From assembly GCA_017995695.1 (NCBI GenBank), contig JAGOIJ010000102.1:1-5988 (forward strand): DNA of 5,988 bases, read 5' to 3'. The DNA comes from Candidatus Omnitrophota bacterium (GTDB taxonomy: Bacteria > Omnitrophota > Gorgyraeia > Gygaellales > Profunditerraquicolaceae). Positions 1 to 5,073 of this stretch are shown in pieces. Position numbers and translations under genes: made by a program. Every line of letters begins with the position of its first letter. The first letter of the stretch is position 1. The notes under the pieces are model-generated. The model did no database searches. It was given only the letters and a program-made list of their open reading frames with translations, and was not told the DNA's origin.

Positions 1-626
1 ATGTCACCGAGCGCTGGCCAGGAGGGTTGCTGACAAACTTTTTGACTATTAAAAAGAGTATTAATCGGCTTAAGGTAATAGAGCAGATGAAGGAAGACGG
101 AACCTTTGATAAATTGACCAAAAAAGAAGTTGCCCGTCTTGAAAAAGAATTAGCGAAGTTGCAAAAGAATTTCTCCGGGATTATCCAGATGGAGCGCATG
201 CCTAAGGCTATGTTTGTGGTGGATACCAAGAAAGAAGAAACAGCGGTTAGGGAAGCGCGCAAGTTAGGCATTTCCATTATCGGCTTGATTGACACAAGCT
301 CTGATCCGGACACTATCGCGTTCCCTGTTCCGGGTAACGACGATGCAACTAAGTCTATCCGCATGGTTACCAGTGTTATCGCGGATGCGGCCATTGAGGG
401 TCGCAAGAAATTCCTTTCGTATCTTTCGCAGGATGGAGTAGGGTTGAAAGACGAGCAGACGGTGGTAGATGAGGTCGCGCTTCTTCCTGAAGAGGTTGAA
501 AAGATCAAGGAAATCGAAGAAATCGTAGAAACAACCGTGCCTGTTACCGAAGAAGCGAAGGCAGCGCGTAAAAGCAAAATAATTAAATCTTCCGAAGATA
601 AATCGAAGATAAGAAAGAAGGTGTAA
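1..626 (+). CDS. rpsB: Ribosomal protein S2 (uS2), 5'-truncated by the window edge
   Basis: Structural protein of the small ribosomal subunit, needed for translation initiation. The frame is open from the left edge (first whole codon at base 3), so the in-frame TTG at 27 is not the start: the residues before it already read VTERWPGGLLTN, the conserved S2 segment that is RWLGGxLTNW in E. coli. About 90 N-terminal residues are missing and 207 codons are present. Further S2 signatures are DGTFDKLTKKE, a GIIQMERMPKAMFVVD segment (family GI..M..LPDALFVID), DTSSDPD and PGNDDA. After the conserved EGRKK there is a tail of about 70 residues, first acidic (EEVEKIKEIEEIVE) and then basic (KSKIRKKV), much longer than in E. 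coli S2. tsf follows after 7 nt, as in the classical rpsB-tsf operon. The final codons also contain the tsf ribosome-binding site. Confidence 0.97.
   Translation, partial: VTERWPGGLLTNFLTIKKSINRLKVIEQMKEDGTFDKLTKKEVARLEKELAKLQKNFSGIIQMERMPKAMFVVDTKKEETAVREARKLGISIIGLIDTSSDPDTIAFPVPGNDDATKSIRMVTSVIADAAIEGRKKFLSYLSQDGVGLKDEQTVVDEVALLPEEVEKIKEIEEIVETTVPVTEEAKAARKSKIIKSSEDKSKIRKKV
617..623 (+). promoter_or_regulatory. Ribosome binding site of tsf (GAAGGTG)
   Basis: GAAGGTG matches the Shine-Dalgarno core AAGGTG and lies 10 nt before the ATG at 634. It is embedded in the last codons of rpsB, so ribosomes finishing S2 stop right at the tsf initiation site. This supports translational coupling of the two genes and the choice of the ATG at 634. 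Confidence 0.7.
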
Positions 627-633
627 GAATACC

Positions 634-1158
634 ATGGTCGTTTCTGTTGATGCAATTAAAGAATTAAGAGGTATTACTGCTGCTAGTATCGCTGAGTGTA
701 AGAAGGCGCTGCATGAGACTGGCGGTGATGTGCAAAAGGCAGTTACGTTATTGCGCAAGCGAGGGCTTGAAATTGCGGCAGCAAAGCAGGATCGCGTAGC
801 CAAAGACGGGAGAATTGAGGCGTATGTGCATCATGGTAACAAAATCGGGGTACTCCTTGAAGTCGATTGCGAGTCCGATTTTGTCGCTAAAAACAGTGAT
901 TTTGCGCAATTTACCAAAGACGTTGCTATGCATATTGCGGCGATTGCTCCGACGTATGTTAAGAAAGAAGATGTTCCGGCTGAAGTTATTGAGCAGGAGA
1001 AGAATAAGGAAGATTTTTACAAGCATAATTGCCTTCTTGAGCAACCGTTTGTTAAAGATCCCAGCATAACCATCAAGGACTACGTGGGTAGTATCGTCAC
1101 CAAGATCGGGGAGAATGTTATTGTTCGTCGATTCACCCGTTATCAAATTGGAAGATAA
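634..1158 (+). CDS. tsf: Elongation factor Ts, short form with internal deletion
   Basis: Nucleotide exchange factor that releases GDP from EF-Tu in the cytoplasm. The protein has 174 residues. Residues about 4-50 form the N-terminal UBA-like domain (IKELRGIT...AECKKAL...GGDVQKAVTLLRKRG). SDFVAKN at 81-87 is the family TDFVAKN/D motif whose Asp-Phe (D82, F83) inserts near the Mg2+ site of EF-Tu. The C-terminus has CLLEQPFVKDPS (133-144) and KIGENVIVRRFTRY (157-170). Compared from memory with the short Thermus-type EF-Ts (196 residues), about 23 residues are missing between VPAEVIEQE (114-122) and the NCLLEQPF segment. The missing part is where the KPxxIxEKIxEGRLxK stretch normally lies. The reading frame stays intact and both flanks are well conserved, so this looks like a real short variant rather than a frameshift. 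The stop overlaps the pyrH start. Confidence 0.96.
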   Translation: MVVSVDAIKELRGITAASIAECKKALHETGGDVQKAVTLLRKRGLEIAAAKQDRVAKDGRIEAYVHHGNKIGVLLEVDCESDFVAKNSDFAQFTKDVAMHIAAIAPTYVKKEDVPAEVIEQEKNKEDFYKHNCLLEQPFVKDPSITIKDYVGSIVTKIGENVIVRRFTRYQIGR

Positions 1159-1880
1159 TGCGAAAAGCCGTTTTTAAGAGAATTGTTTTGAAATTAAGCG
1201 GTGAGGCCCTACAGGGGAAAAGCTCTCACGGTATTGATCACGCCATTTTGGTGACTATCGCTCGTCAGATTCAAGAGATCCGTTCTCTCGGGGTGGATGT
1301 CGCTATCGTACTCGGGGGTGGTAATATCTTCCGCGGCCAGGAAAATGTTGCTTCGCGAGGCCTCGGCATGGACCGGTCTGTCGCTGATTATATGGGGATG
1401 CTCGCTACCATTATTAATGGATTGGCCTTGCAGGATGCGCTTGAAAAGATGAAGGTGCCCACTCGCGTTTTAACGGCGCTTGAGATGCAGAAAATCGCCG
1501 AACCCTATATACGTCGTAGGGCAATCAGGCATTTAGAAAAAGGCAGGGTAATTATTTTTGTTGCGGGCACCGGCAATCCTTATTTTACTACCGATACTGC
1601 CGCAGCGTTACGGGCCATGGAGATAAACGCAGATGTGATTTTAAAGGCGACCAAAGTAGACGGTGTTTACACTGCAGACCCGTTGAAGTCGAAACAGGCG
1701 AAGAAATTCGTATCTTTGAAATACATTGATGTTCTTAAAAGAAAACTTAGGGTTATGGATGCCACGGCCATAAGTCTGTGCATGGACAATAAGTTGCCGA
1801 TAGTTGTATTTGATTTAATGCGGGAAGGTAATATCAAGCGGGTCGTGCTCGGCGATAAAATTGGTACGGTTGTCAAGTAA
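1158..1880 (+). CDS. pyrH: UMP kinase (uridylate kinase, PyrH type)
   Basis: Phosphorylates UMP to UDP with ATP, the step that feeds UTP and CTP synthesis. It belongs to the amino-acid-kinase fold, acts in the cytoplasm and is typically a hexamer. It has 240 residues, the normal family length. Motifs in order: KLSGE (12-16) and GGGNIFRG (53-60) for phosphate binding, MDRSVADYMGMLAT (71-84) for UMP binding, GTGNPYFTTDTAA (137-149), KATKVDGVYTADP (163-175) for the nucleotide site, and MDATAISLC (200-208) with LPIVVFDL near the end. The ATG shares its A with the tsf stop codon (TAATG). A GGAAG at 1150-1154 is very close to the start, so initiation probably depends mainly on coupling to tsf translation. 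Its place between tsf and frr is the same as in E. coli and many other bacteria. Nothing in it looks broken or foreign. Confidence 0.98.
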   Translation: MRKAVFKRIVLKLSGEALQGKSSHGIDHAILVTIARQIQEIRSLGVDVAIVLGGGNIFRGQENVASRGLGMDRSVADYMGMLATIINGLALQDALEKMKVPTRVLTALEMQKIAEPYIRRRAIRHLEKGRVIIFVAGTGNPYFTTDTAAALRAMEINADVILKATKVDGVYTADPLKSKQAKKFVSLKYIDVLKRKLRVMDATAISLCMDNKLPIVVFDLMREGNIKRVVLGDKIGTVVK

Positions 1881-1910
1881 GAGATACGTTGTTTCGGAAT
1901 AAAATTTCAC

Positions 1911-1916
1911 TGGAGG
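1911..1916 (+). promoter_or_regulatory. Ribosome binding site of frr (TGGAGG), decides the start
   Basis: TGGAGG lies 5 nt before the ATG at 1922. The frame is open further upstream to a TTG at 1889, but no Shine-Dalgarno-like sequence precedes that codon, and the extra 11 residues (MFRNKISLEAT) do not resemble the RRF N-terminus. The ATG at 1922 gives the usual family length. Confidence 0.8.
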
Positions 1917-1921
1917 CCACG

Positions 1922-2482
1922 ATGACAGCTAAAGAAATTTTGCACAATGCCGATGAAAAAATGAAAAAGGCACTCGAGGCTATGGTGCGTCAGTTTTCTG
2001 AAGTTAGGACAGGCAGGGCCCATCCCGGCTTAGTCGAAGGCTTGCATATCGATTACTACGGGACTCCGACGTTGCTTAAGCAGCTTGCTTCTATTTCGGT
2101 GCCCGATGCCCACCTTATTGTTATCCAGCCATGGGATCAAACAGCTGTTCCCGAGATTGAGAAAGCAATTATGAAGTCAAATCTTGGCATCACTCCTTCT
2201 AATGATGGCAAGGTGATCCGTTTGTCTGTTCCGCAGCCATCAAAAGAAAGGCGTCAGGAATTAGCTAAGTTAGTGCATGAAATGGCAGAGGAAGGAAGGG
2301 TGTCGTTACGCACTATACGCCGAGATTCAAAAGAGGCGCTTGAAAAGCTGGAAAAAGACAAGGTTATTTCCGAGGACGATAAGTTCCGCGGCGTTGATGA
2401 GTTGCAAAAAATTGTTGATCGTCATATCGCCAAGGTTGATGAGTTGTTGAAGAGTAAAGAGAAAGAAGTTATTGAAGTATAG
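1922..2482 (+). CDS. frr: Ribosome recycling factor
   Basis: Together with EF-G, it splits the post-termination ribosome so that subunits can be reused. Starting at the ATG at 1922, with a good ribosome-binding site, the protein has 186 residues; the family norm is about 185. Domain I is the three-helix bundle formed by the N-terminal helix (residues 1-30) and the long C-terminal helices (about 105-185). Domain II lies between them. Recognisable segments are RTGRAHPGLVE (29-39), YYGTPTLLKQLA (45-56), QPWD (69-72), AIMKSNLGITPSNDGKVIRL (82-101), KERRQELAK (108-116) and VSLRTIRRD (127-135), the last carrying arginines that contact 23S rRNA. It follows pyrH after 41 nt and is followed 4 nt after its stop by tRNA-Lys. 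That tight spacing suggests the tRNA is processed from a transcript that also carries this gene. Confidence 0.98.
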   Translation: MTAKEILHNADEKMKKALEAMVRQFSEVRTGRAHPGLVEGLHIDYYGTPTLLKQLASISVPDAHLIVIQPWDQTAVPEIEKAIMKSNLGITPSNDGKVIRLSVPQPSKERRQELAKLVHEMAEEGRVSLRTIRRDSKEALEKLEKDKVISEDDKFRGVDELQKIVDRHIAKVDELLKSKEKEVIEV

Positions 2483-2486
2483 ATTA

Positions 2487-2559
2487 GGGCCTCTAGCTCA
2501 TCCGGTAGAGCAGCGGCTTTTTAAGCCGCGTGTGCCGAGTTCGAGTCTCGGGAGGCTCA
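2487..2559 (+). tRNA. tRNA-Lys, anticodon TTT
   Basis: A full cloverleaf can be drawn. The acceptor stem pairs 2487-2493 with 2552-2558, with one G-U pair at 2-71, and the discriminator is A2559. The D-stem is GCTC/GAGC with GG in the loop. The anticodon stem is GCGGC/GCCGC (2513-2517 and 2525-2529) around the loop TTTTTAA, anticodon TTT at 2520-2522, reading AAA and AAG. The variable loop is GTGTG. The T-stem is CCGAG/CTCGG with loop TTCGAGT. CCA is not encoded; the next bases are AAAAT, so CCA must be added by nucleotidyltransferase. The gene begins only 4 nt after the frr stop codon. Confidence 0.96.
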
Positions 2560-2587
2560 AAAATTTTTGTTTGACAAAAATTTTTTG
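2558..2587. repeat. Pair of near-identical A/T palindromes behind tRNA-Lys
   Basis: CAAAAATTTTTG (2558-2569) and CAAAAATTTTTTG (2575-2587) are each self-complementary (the second has one extra T) and are separated by TTTGA. The two copies can also pair with each other into a purely A/U hairpin. The element could be a weak terminator or a 3'-trailer processing signal for tRNA-Lys, but its stem lacks the G/C pairs of a standard rho-independent terminator. TTGACA at 2571-2576 sits inside it and matches a -35 box, but no -10 box is found at the right distance. Confidence 0.5.
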
Positions 2588-2664
2588 CTCCGAACGCTAC
2601 AAATCTTCCGCTTGAGTTTTGTGCAAACGGAAGATTTAGGTTTAAGTCCGGAGCTAAAACTCAA
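2587..2664 (+). ncRNA. Possible structured RNA element (nested hairpin with pseudoknot or alternative fold)
   Basis: The spacer between tRNA-Lys and tRNA-Leu has no open reading frame that I can support, but it is rich in exact complementarity. AAATCTTCCG (2601-2610) pairs perfectly with CGGAAGATTT (2628-2637). Outside it, GCTCCG (2587-2592) pairs with CGGAGC (2649-2654), and AAC (2593-2595) with GTT (2640-2642). In the hairpin loop, TTGAGTTTT (2612-2620) is a perfect 9-nt complement of AAAACTCAA (2656-2664), just beyond the outer stem. This allows an H-type pseudoknot, or a second fold that excludes part of the first. No T-run follows, so it is not a simple terminator. I do not recognise a known RNA family. 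Function is unknown; it may serve pre-tRNA processing or be a small RNA. Confidence 0.4.
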
Positions 2665-2688
2665 TAGTAGGTCGAAGAGGATAATTCC

Positions 2689-2770
2689 GGGCGGATGGCG
2701 GAATTGGCAGACGCGTTGGCCTTAGGAGCCAATGGGGTGACCCTTGGAGGTTCAAATCCTCTTCCGCCCA
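2689..2770 (+). tRNA. tRNA-Leu, anticodon TAG
   Basis: This is a class II tRNA with a long variable arm. The acceptor GGGCGGA (2689-2695) pairs perfectly with TCCGCCC (2763-2769); discriminator A2770. The D-stem is GCG/CGC with the loop GAATTGGCAGA. The anticodon stem is TTGGC/GCCAA around the loop CTTAGGA, anticodon TAG at 2723-2725, reading CUN leucine codons. The variable arm (2733-2745) forms a GGG/CCC-type hairpin with a TGA loop. The T-stem is GGAGG/CCTCT with one G-U pair and loop TTCAAAT. CCA is not encoded; TGAATTT follows. A leader segment at 2674-2682 (GAAGAGGAT) is complementary to 2756-2764 inside the T-arm and acceptor strand. Confidence 0.96.
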
Positions 2771-2896
2771 TGAATTTCGCAAGGCAATATTCTCTTTGCG
2801 CTATAAAAAATTTCTTAACGGTGAGTACGCAGATCAAATAGATCTTCAGGTAGCATCTGTTTATTTGATAGTTTGGCATTAGCAATAGTAAATGAC
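2771..2896 (+). other. Spacer between tRNA-Leu and tRNA-Gly with inverted repeats
   Basis: No coding region was found in these 126 nt. Small inverted repeats are visible. CGCAA (2778-2782) pairs with TTGCG (2796-2800). ATCAAATA (2833-2840) pairs exactly with TATTTGAT (2862-2869), which can be extended inward by GAT (2841-2843) with ATC (2855-2857). Competing pairings use the same bases: AGATC (2831-2835) with GATCT (2841-2845), and CAGAT (2830-2834) with ATCTG (2855-2859). The function is unknown. The spacer is long for a tRNA cluster. A poor promoter-like pair (TTGATA at 2865, TAGTAA at 2886, spacing 15) is too weak to call. Confidence 0.4.
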
Positions 2897-2975
<79 letters not shown>

Positions 2976-2979
2976 TTTA

Positions 2980-3023
2980 GAATAGAAGCTTCTTATTCCG
3001 TGCAAAGTTTCGCCAAACTTTTG
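2980..3023 (+). repeat. Two short hairpins between tRNA-Gly and the EIIA gene
   Basis: GAATAGA (2980-2986) can pair with TCTTATTC (2991-2998) with one bulged T around AGCT. AAAGTTT (3004-3010) pairs perfectly with AAACTTT (3015-3021) around the tetraloop CGCC. The second hairpin ends in only four T residues and is A/U-rich, so it is at best a weak terminator for the tRNA unit. It could also be a 5' leader structure of the EIIA mRNA, ending about 20 nt before that gene's ribosome-binding site. Confidence 0.3.
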
Positions 3024-3042
3024 TGACGAGAGATGAGAGCAA

Positions 3043-3049
3043 AAGGAGA
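3043..3049 (+). promoter_or_regulatory. Ribosome binding site of the EIIA gene (AAGGAGA), decides the start
   Basis: AAGGAGA is a strong Shine-Dalgarno sequence, with its AGGAG core (3044-3048) 8 nt before the ATG at 3057. The in-frame ATG at 3033 lies upstream of this site, has no comparable signal, and would add MRAKGEQE, which is largely the translation of the ribosome-binding site itself. The start at 3057 is therefore preferred. Confidence 0.85.
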
Positions 3050-3056
3050 ACAAGAG

Positions 3057-3527
3057 ATGAAGATAGCGGATTTTCTTTCCAAAAAGGCAATTGTTACGGA
3101 TATTAAATCAACAAAAAAGGAAGAGGTAATAAAGGAATTGGTCGATTTGTTAATAAATTCAGGGGAGATTGAGAAAAAGTGTCGTAATAAATTGATTGAA
3201 GGTCTGATGGCGAGAGAATCCCTTGGCTCAACCGCCATTGGCCAAGGCATAGCGATTCCCCACGCAAAGTCTGATTGTGTTGAAAAATTGATCGCTGCAT
3301 TCGGCATCTCCAAGAAAGGTGTCGATTTTGATTCTCTTGATGGAGAATTGGCGTATATTTTCTTTTTGCTCGTAGCCCCTCAAGATTCGGCGGGTCCGCA
3401 CTTAAAAGCCCTTGCCAGAATTTCACGCCTGTTAAAAGACAAGTACTTCCGCGACAGCCTGCGCGCCGCATCCGACGATAAGGCGATTGTCAAGATTATT
3501 ACCGAAGAGGACGATAAGAAGCTCTAA
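3057..3527 (+). CDS. ptsN: PTS EIIA domain protein, PtsN/fructose type
   Basis: Single-domain phosphocarrier of 156 residues belonging to the PTS_EIIA type 2 family (mannitol/fructose EIIA and the nitrogen-PTS protein PtsN). The active-site region is ESLGSTAIGQGIAIPHAK (54-71); H69 is the expected phosphorylated histidine, matching His73 of E. coli PtsN. Other family features are the N-terminal MKIADFLSKKAIV, the helix RNKLIEGLMARE (43-54), FFLLVAPQD, and HLKALARISRLLKD near the C-terminus. No EIIB or EIIC is fused or adjacent, which favours a regulatory role as in PTS-Ntr over sugar uptake, although a distant permease could use it. ptsH and ptsI lie two genes downstream, so its likely phosphate donor is made from the same cluster. 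Family membership is secure; the choice of PtsN over a sugar-specific EIIA is inferred from context. Confidence 0.9.
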   Translation: MKIADFLSKKAIVTDIKSTKKEEVIKELVDLLINSGEIEKKCRNKLIEGLMARESLGSTAIGQGIAIPHAKSDCVEKLIAAFGISKKGVDFDSLDGELAYIFFLLVAPQDSAGPHLKALARISRLLKDKYFRDSLRAASDDKAIVKIITEEDDKKL

Positions 3528-3556
3528 GGTAGTTTTAGGTACGCTCATACTAAGAC

Positions 3557-4798
3557 ATGGAAAGTACTCAATTTAAAGAAATCTTTAAATGGCTTTATCC
3601 CGGTATTGGCATTAAGCGTTGGATTATCTTAAGCATTTTCGGGATTATGCTTTTGATTGTTGGATCAAACAGTATGCAAACTGAGGAATACTGGATTGTC
3701 CAGCCCCTCAATGCGGTTGTTTTGATCTGCGGGATCATCGACTTAACGTTGGGTATTAAATACCTCATGCGCTCGTTTATCGCTGCGGGGGCTCCCGCGT
3801 CAACCGAGAATGAGCTAGTCGGTATTTTATATCAAAAACGGCAATTAAGCCGCGGCCCTAAGATTGTTACTATTGGGGGCGGTACTGGGTTATCGGTTCT
3901 CTTGTCAGGGCTCAAGGAGTTCACCTCTAATATTTCAGCTATCGTGACCGTCGCCGATGATGGAGGTTCTTCCGGGCGCTTAAGGCAGCAATTTGATATT
4001 TTGCCGCCTGGCGATATCCGTAACTGCTTGGTAGCCTTGGCTGATGCCCCGACGTTGATGCGCGATTTATTTCAGTTTCGTTTTGACGCCAGCTCTGAAT
4101 TGTCCGGGCATAGCTTTGGAAATTTATTTATTACGGTTATGACGCGTCTGACCGGAGATTTTGAAAAGGCGATTAAAGAAACAAGCAAGGTTTTGGCGTT
4201 GCGTGGGCAGGTGATCCCTTCGACGTTGGATAACGTGGTGTTAGTAGCTCGCCATAAAGATGGGAGCGTCACCGAAGGCGAGGATCAGATCCCTCGCGCG
4301 CTGATACCTATTGAAAAGGTATATTTGAAACCATCGCAATCATCGGCCACTCCTGAAGCATTGGAAGCAATACGGGAAGCGCAGATCATTGTGCTGGGTC
4401 CTGGATCGCTCTATACAAGCATAATACCTAATCTTTTGATCCAGGAGATCAGGGATGCAATCGTTGCATCAAATGCGATAAAGGTGTATGTGTGCAATGT
4501 TATGACGCAGCCCGGTGAGACTGATGGCTATAAGGCTTCAGACCATATCCGCACGTTGATTAATCATAGTCATGCGCGGATTATAGATTATTGCGTCGTT
4601 AATAATGGCGAGGTTCCCAAAGAGACGCTGAGGAGATACGAGCAGCAGAATGCCTTTGCCGTGAATAATGACAAGCGTAATATTGAGAATATGGGATACC
4701 GCGTTATCGAAGGTAGTTTCGTGGTCGCCGATGACGTGATCAGGCATGACGCGCAAAGGCTGGCTAAGATTATTTTGGATATCATAGAAGAGATTTAA
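3557..4798 (+). CDS. yvcK: YvcK/CofD-like family protein with N-terminal membrane anchor
   Basis: 413-residue member of the YvcK (gluconeogenesis factor, CofD-like) family. B. subtilis YvcK is about 317 residues, is needed for growth on gluconeogenic carbon sources and for normal cell-wall synthesis and shape, and has been reported to bind UDP-GlcNAc. Here the YvcK domain starts at about residue 100: PKIVTIGGGTGLSVLL (101-116, nucleotide-sugar loop), TVADDGGSSGRLR (131-143), LPPGDIRNCLVALAD (149-163), GHSFGNLF (184-191), GPGSLYTSI (281-289) and NVMTQPGETDGY (314-325). The first 100 residues hold two hydrophobic segments, about 22-39 and 50-70, joined by a short polar turn, so the domain is probably tethered to the inner face of the membrane. 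No clear ribosome-binding site precedes the ATG; the start is chosen because it keeps the complete first hydrophobic helix. It lies between the EIIA and HPr genes. Confidence 0.93.
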   Translation: MESTQFKEIFKWLYPGIGIKRWIILSIFGIMLLIVGSNSMQTEEYWIVQPLNAVVLICGIIDLTLGIKYLMRSFIAAGAPASTENELVGILYQKRQLSRGPKIVTIGGGTGLSVLLSGLKEFTSNISAIVTVADDGGSSGRLRQQFDILPPGDIRNCLVALADAPTLMRDLFQFRFDASSELSGHSFGNLFITVMTRLTGDFEKAIKETSKVLALRGQVIPSTLDNVVLVARHKDGSVTEGEDQIPRALIPIEKVYLKPSQSSATPEALEAIREAQIIVLGPGSLYTSIIPNLLIQEIRDAIVASNAIKVYVCNVMTQPGETDGYKASDHIRTLINHSHARIIDYCVVNNGEVPKETLRRYEQQNAFAVNNDKRNIENMGYRVIEGSFVVADDVIRHDAQRLAKIILDIIEEI

Positions 4799-4806
4799 TC
4801 ACTACT

Positions 4807-5073
4807 ATGCCAACAATTGTTAAGAAATTAACGGTGAAAAATAAGCAGGGATTGCATGCCCGGCCTGCAGCTATTTTCGTGCAGGTAGCAAATAAATTTG
4901 ATTCGCGCGTCATTGTTAAGCGCGACGATGAAGAGGTAAATGGTAAATCAATCATGGGGATTTTAATGCTTGGGGCTGAGCATGGTAGCGAAATTATCAT
5001 AGAAGTAGAAGGAGAAGACGCTCATCTTGCGATAGCGGAGTTAGAAAAGATCATTACGGGCGAGGAACTATAA
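4807..5073 (+). CDS. ptsH: Phosphocarrier protein HPr
   Basis: Small cytoplasmic phosphocarrier of 88 residues, the usual HPr length. It takes phosphate from enzyme I and passes it to EIIA proteins. KQGLHARPAA (13-22) contains the catalytic H17, equivalent to His15 of E. coli and B. subtilis HPr, followed by the conserved R19 and P20. NGKSIMGILMLGA (45-57) contains S48, equivalent to Ser46, the site phosphorylated by HPr kinase/phosphorylase; the KSIMG context is the form seen where HprK acts. Both sites are intact, so this is a true HPr and not a Crh-like paralogue, which lacks the histidine. It starts 8 nt after yvcK with only a weak purine-rich stretch (GAAGAGA, about 4787-4793), and its stop overlaps the ptsI ATG. 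Whether an hprK gene exists in this genome cannot be seen here. Confidence 0.97.
   Translation: MPTIVKKLTVKNKQGLHARPAAIFVQVANKFDSRVIVKRDDEEVNGKSIMGILMLGAEHGSEIIIEVEGEDAHLAIAELEKIITGEEL
5062..5067 (+). promoter_or_regulatory. Ribosome binding site of ptsI (GAGGAA) inside ptsH
   Basis: GAGGAA is 5 nt before the ATG at 5073 and lies in the last codons of ptsH. Together with the TAATG stop/start overlap, it points to translational coupling of HPr and enzyme I, which would keep the two partners in proportion. Confidence 0.65.

Noticed and set aside
27..29. TTG as the start codon of rpsB
   Set aside because: The S2 signature continues upstream of it to the window edge, so the gene is truncated and not short.
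264..803. Minus-strand open frame of 179 codons opposite rpsB and tsf
   Set aside because: It lies fully antisense to two well-conserved genes. Its Phe/Leu/Arg-rich, low-complexity stretches are those expected from the reverse strand of Lys/Glu-rich coding sequence.
2571..2603. Promoter with TTGACA -35 box in the first tRNA spacer
   Set aside because: The only -10-like sequence (TACAAA at 2598) is 21 nt away, and at 16-18 nt spacing there is nothing similar to TATAAT.
2587..2654. A fourth tRNA gene between tRNA-Lys and tRNA-Leu
   Set aside because: No D-arm with GG, no 5-bp anticodon stem with a 7-nt loop and no proper T-stem can be placed; the central 10-bp stem does not fit a cloverleaf.
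2680..2685. GATAAT as a -10 box for tRNA-Leu
   Set aside because: Transcription would then start at about 2692, inside the mature tRNA, and no -35 box is present at the right distance.
2661..2885. Minus-strand open reading frame of 74 codons
   Set aside because: It is the antisense reading of tRNA-Leu (the familiar GRGFEPPRVTPLAPKANASANSAI-like artefact) plus spacer, and has no credible ribosome-binding site or family match.
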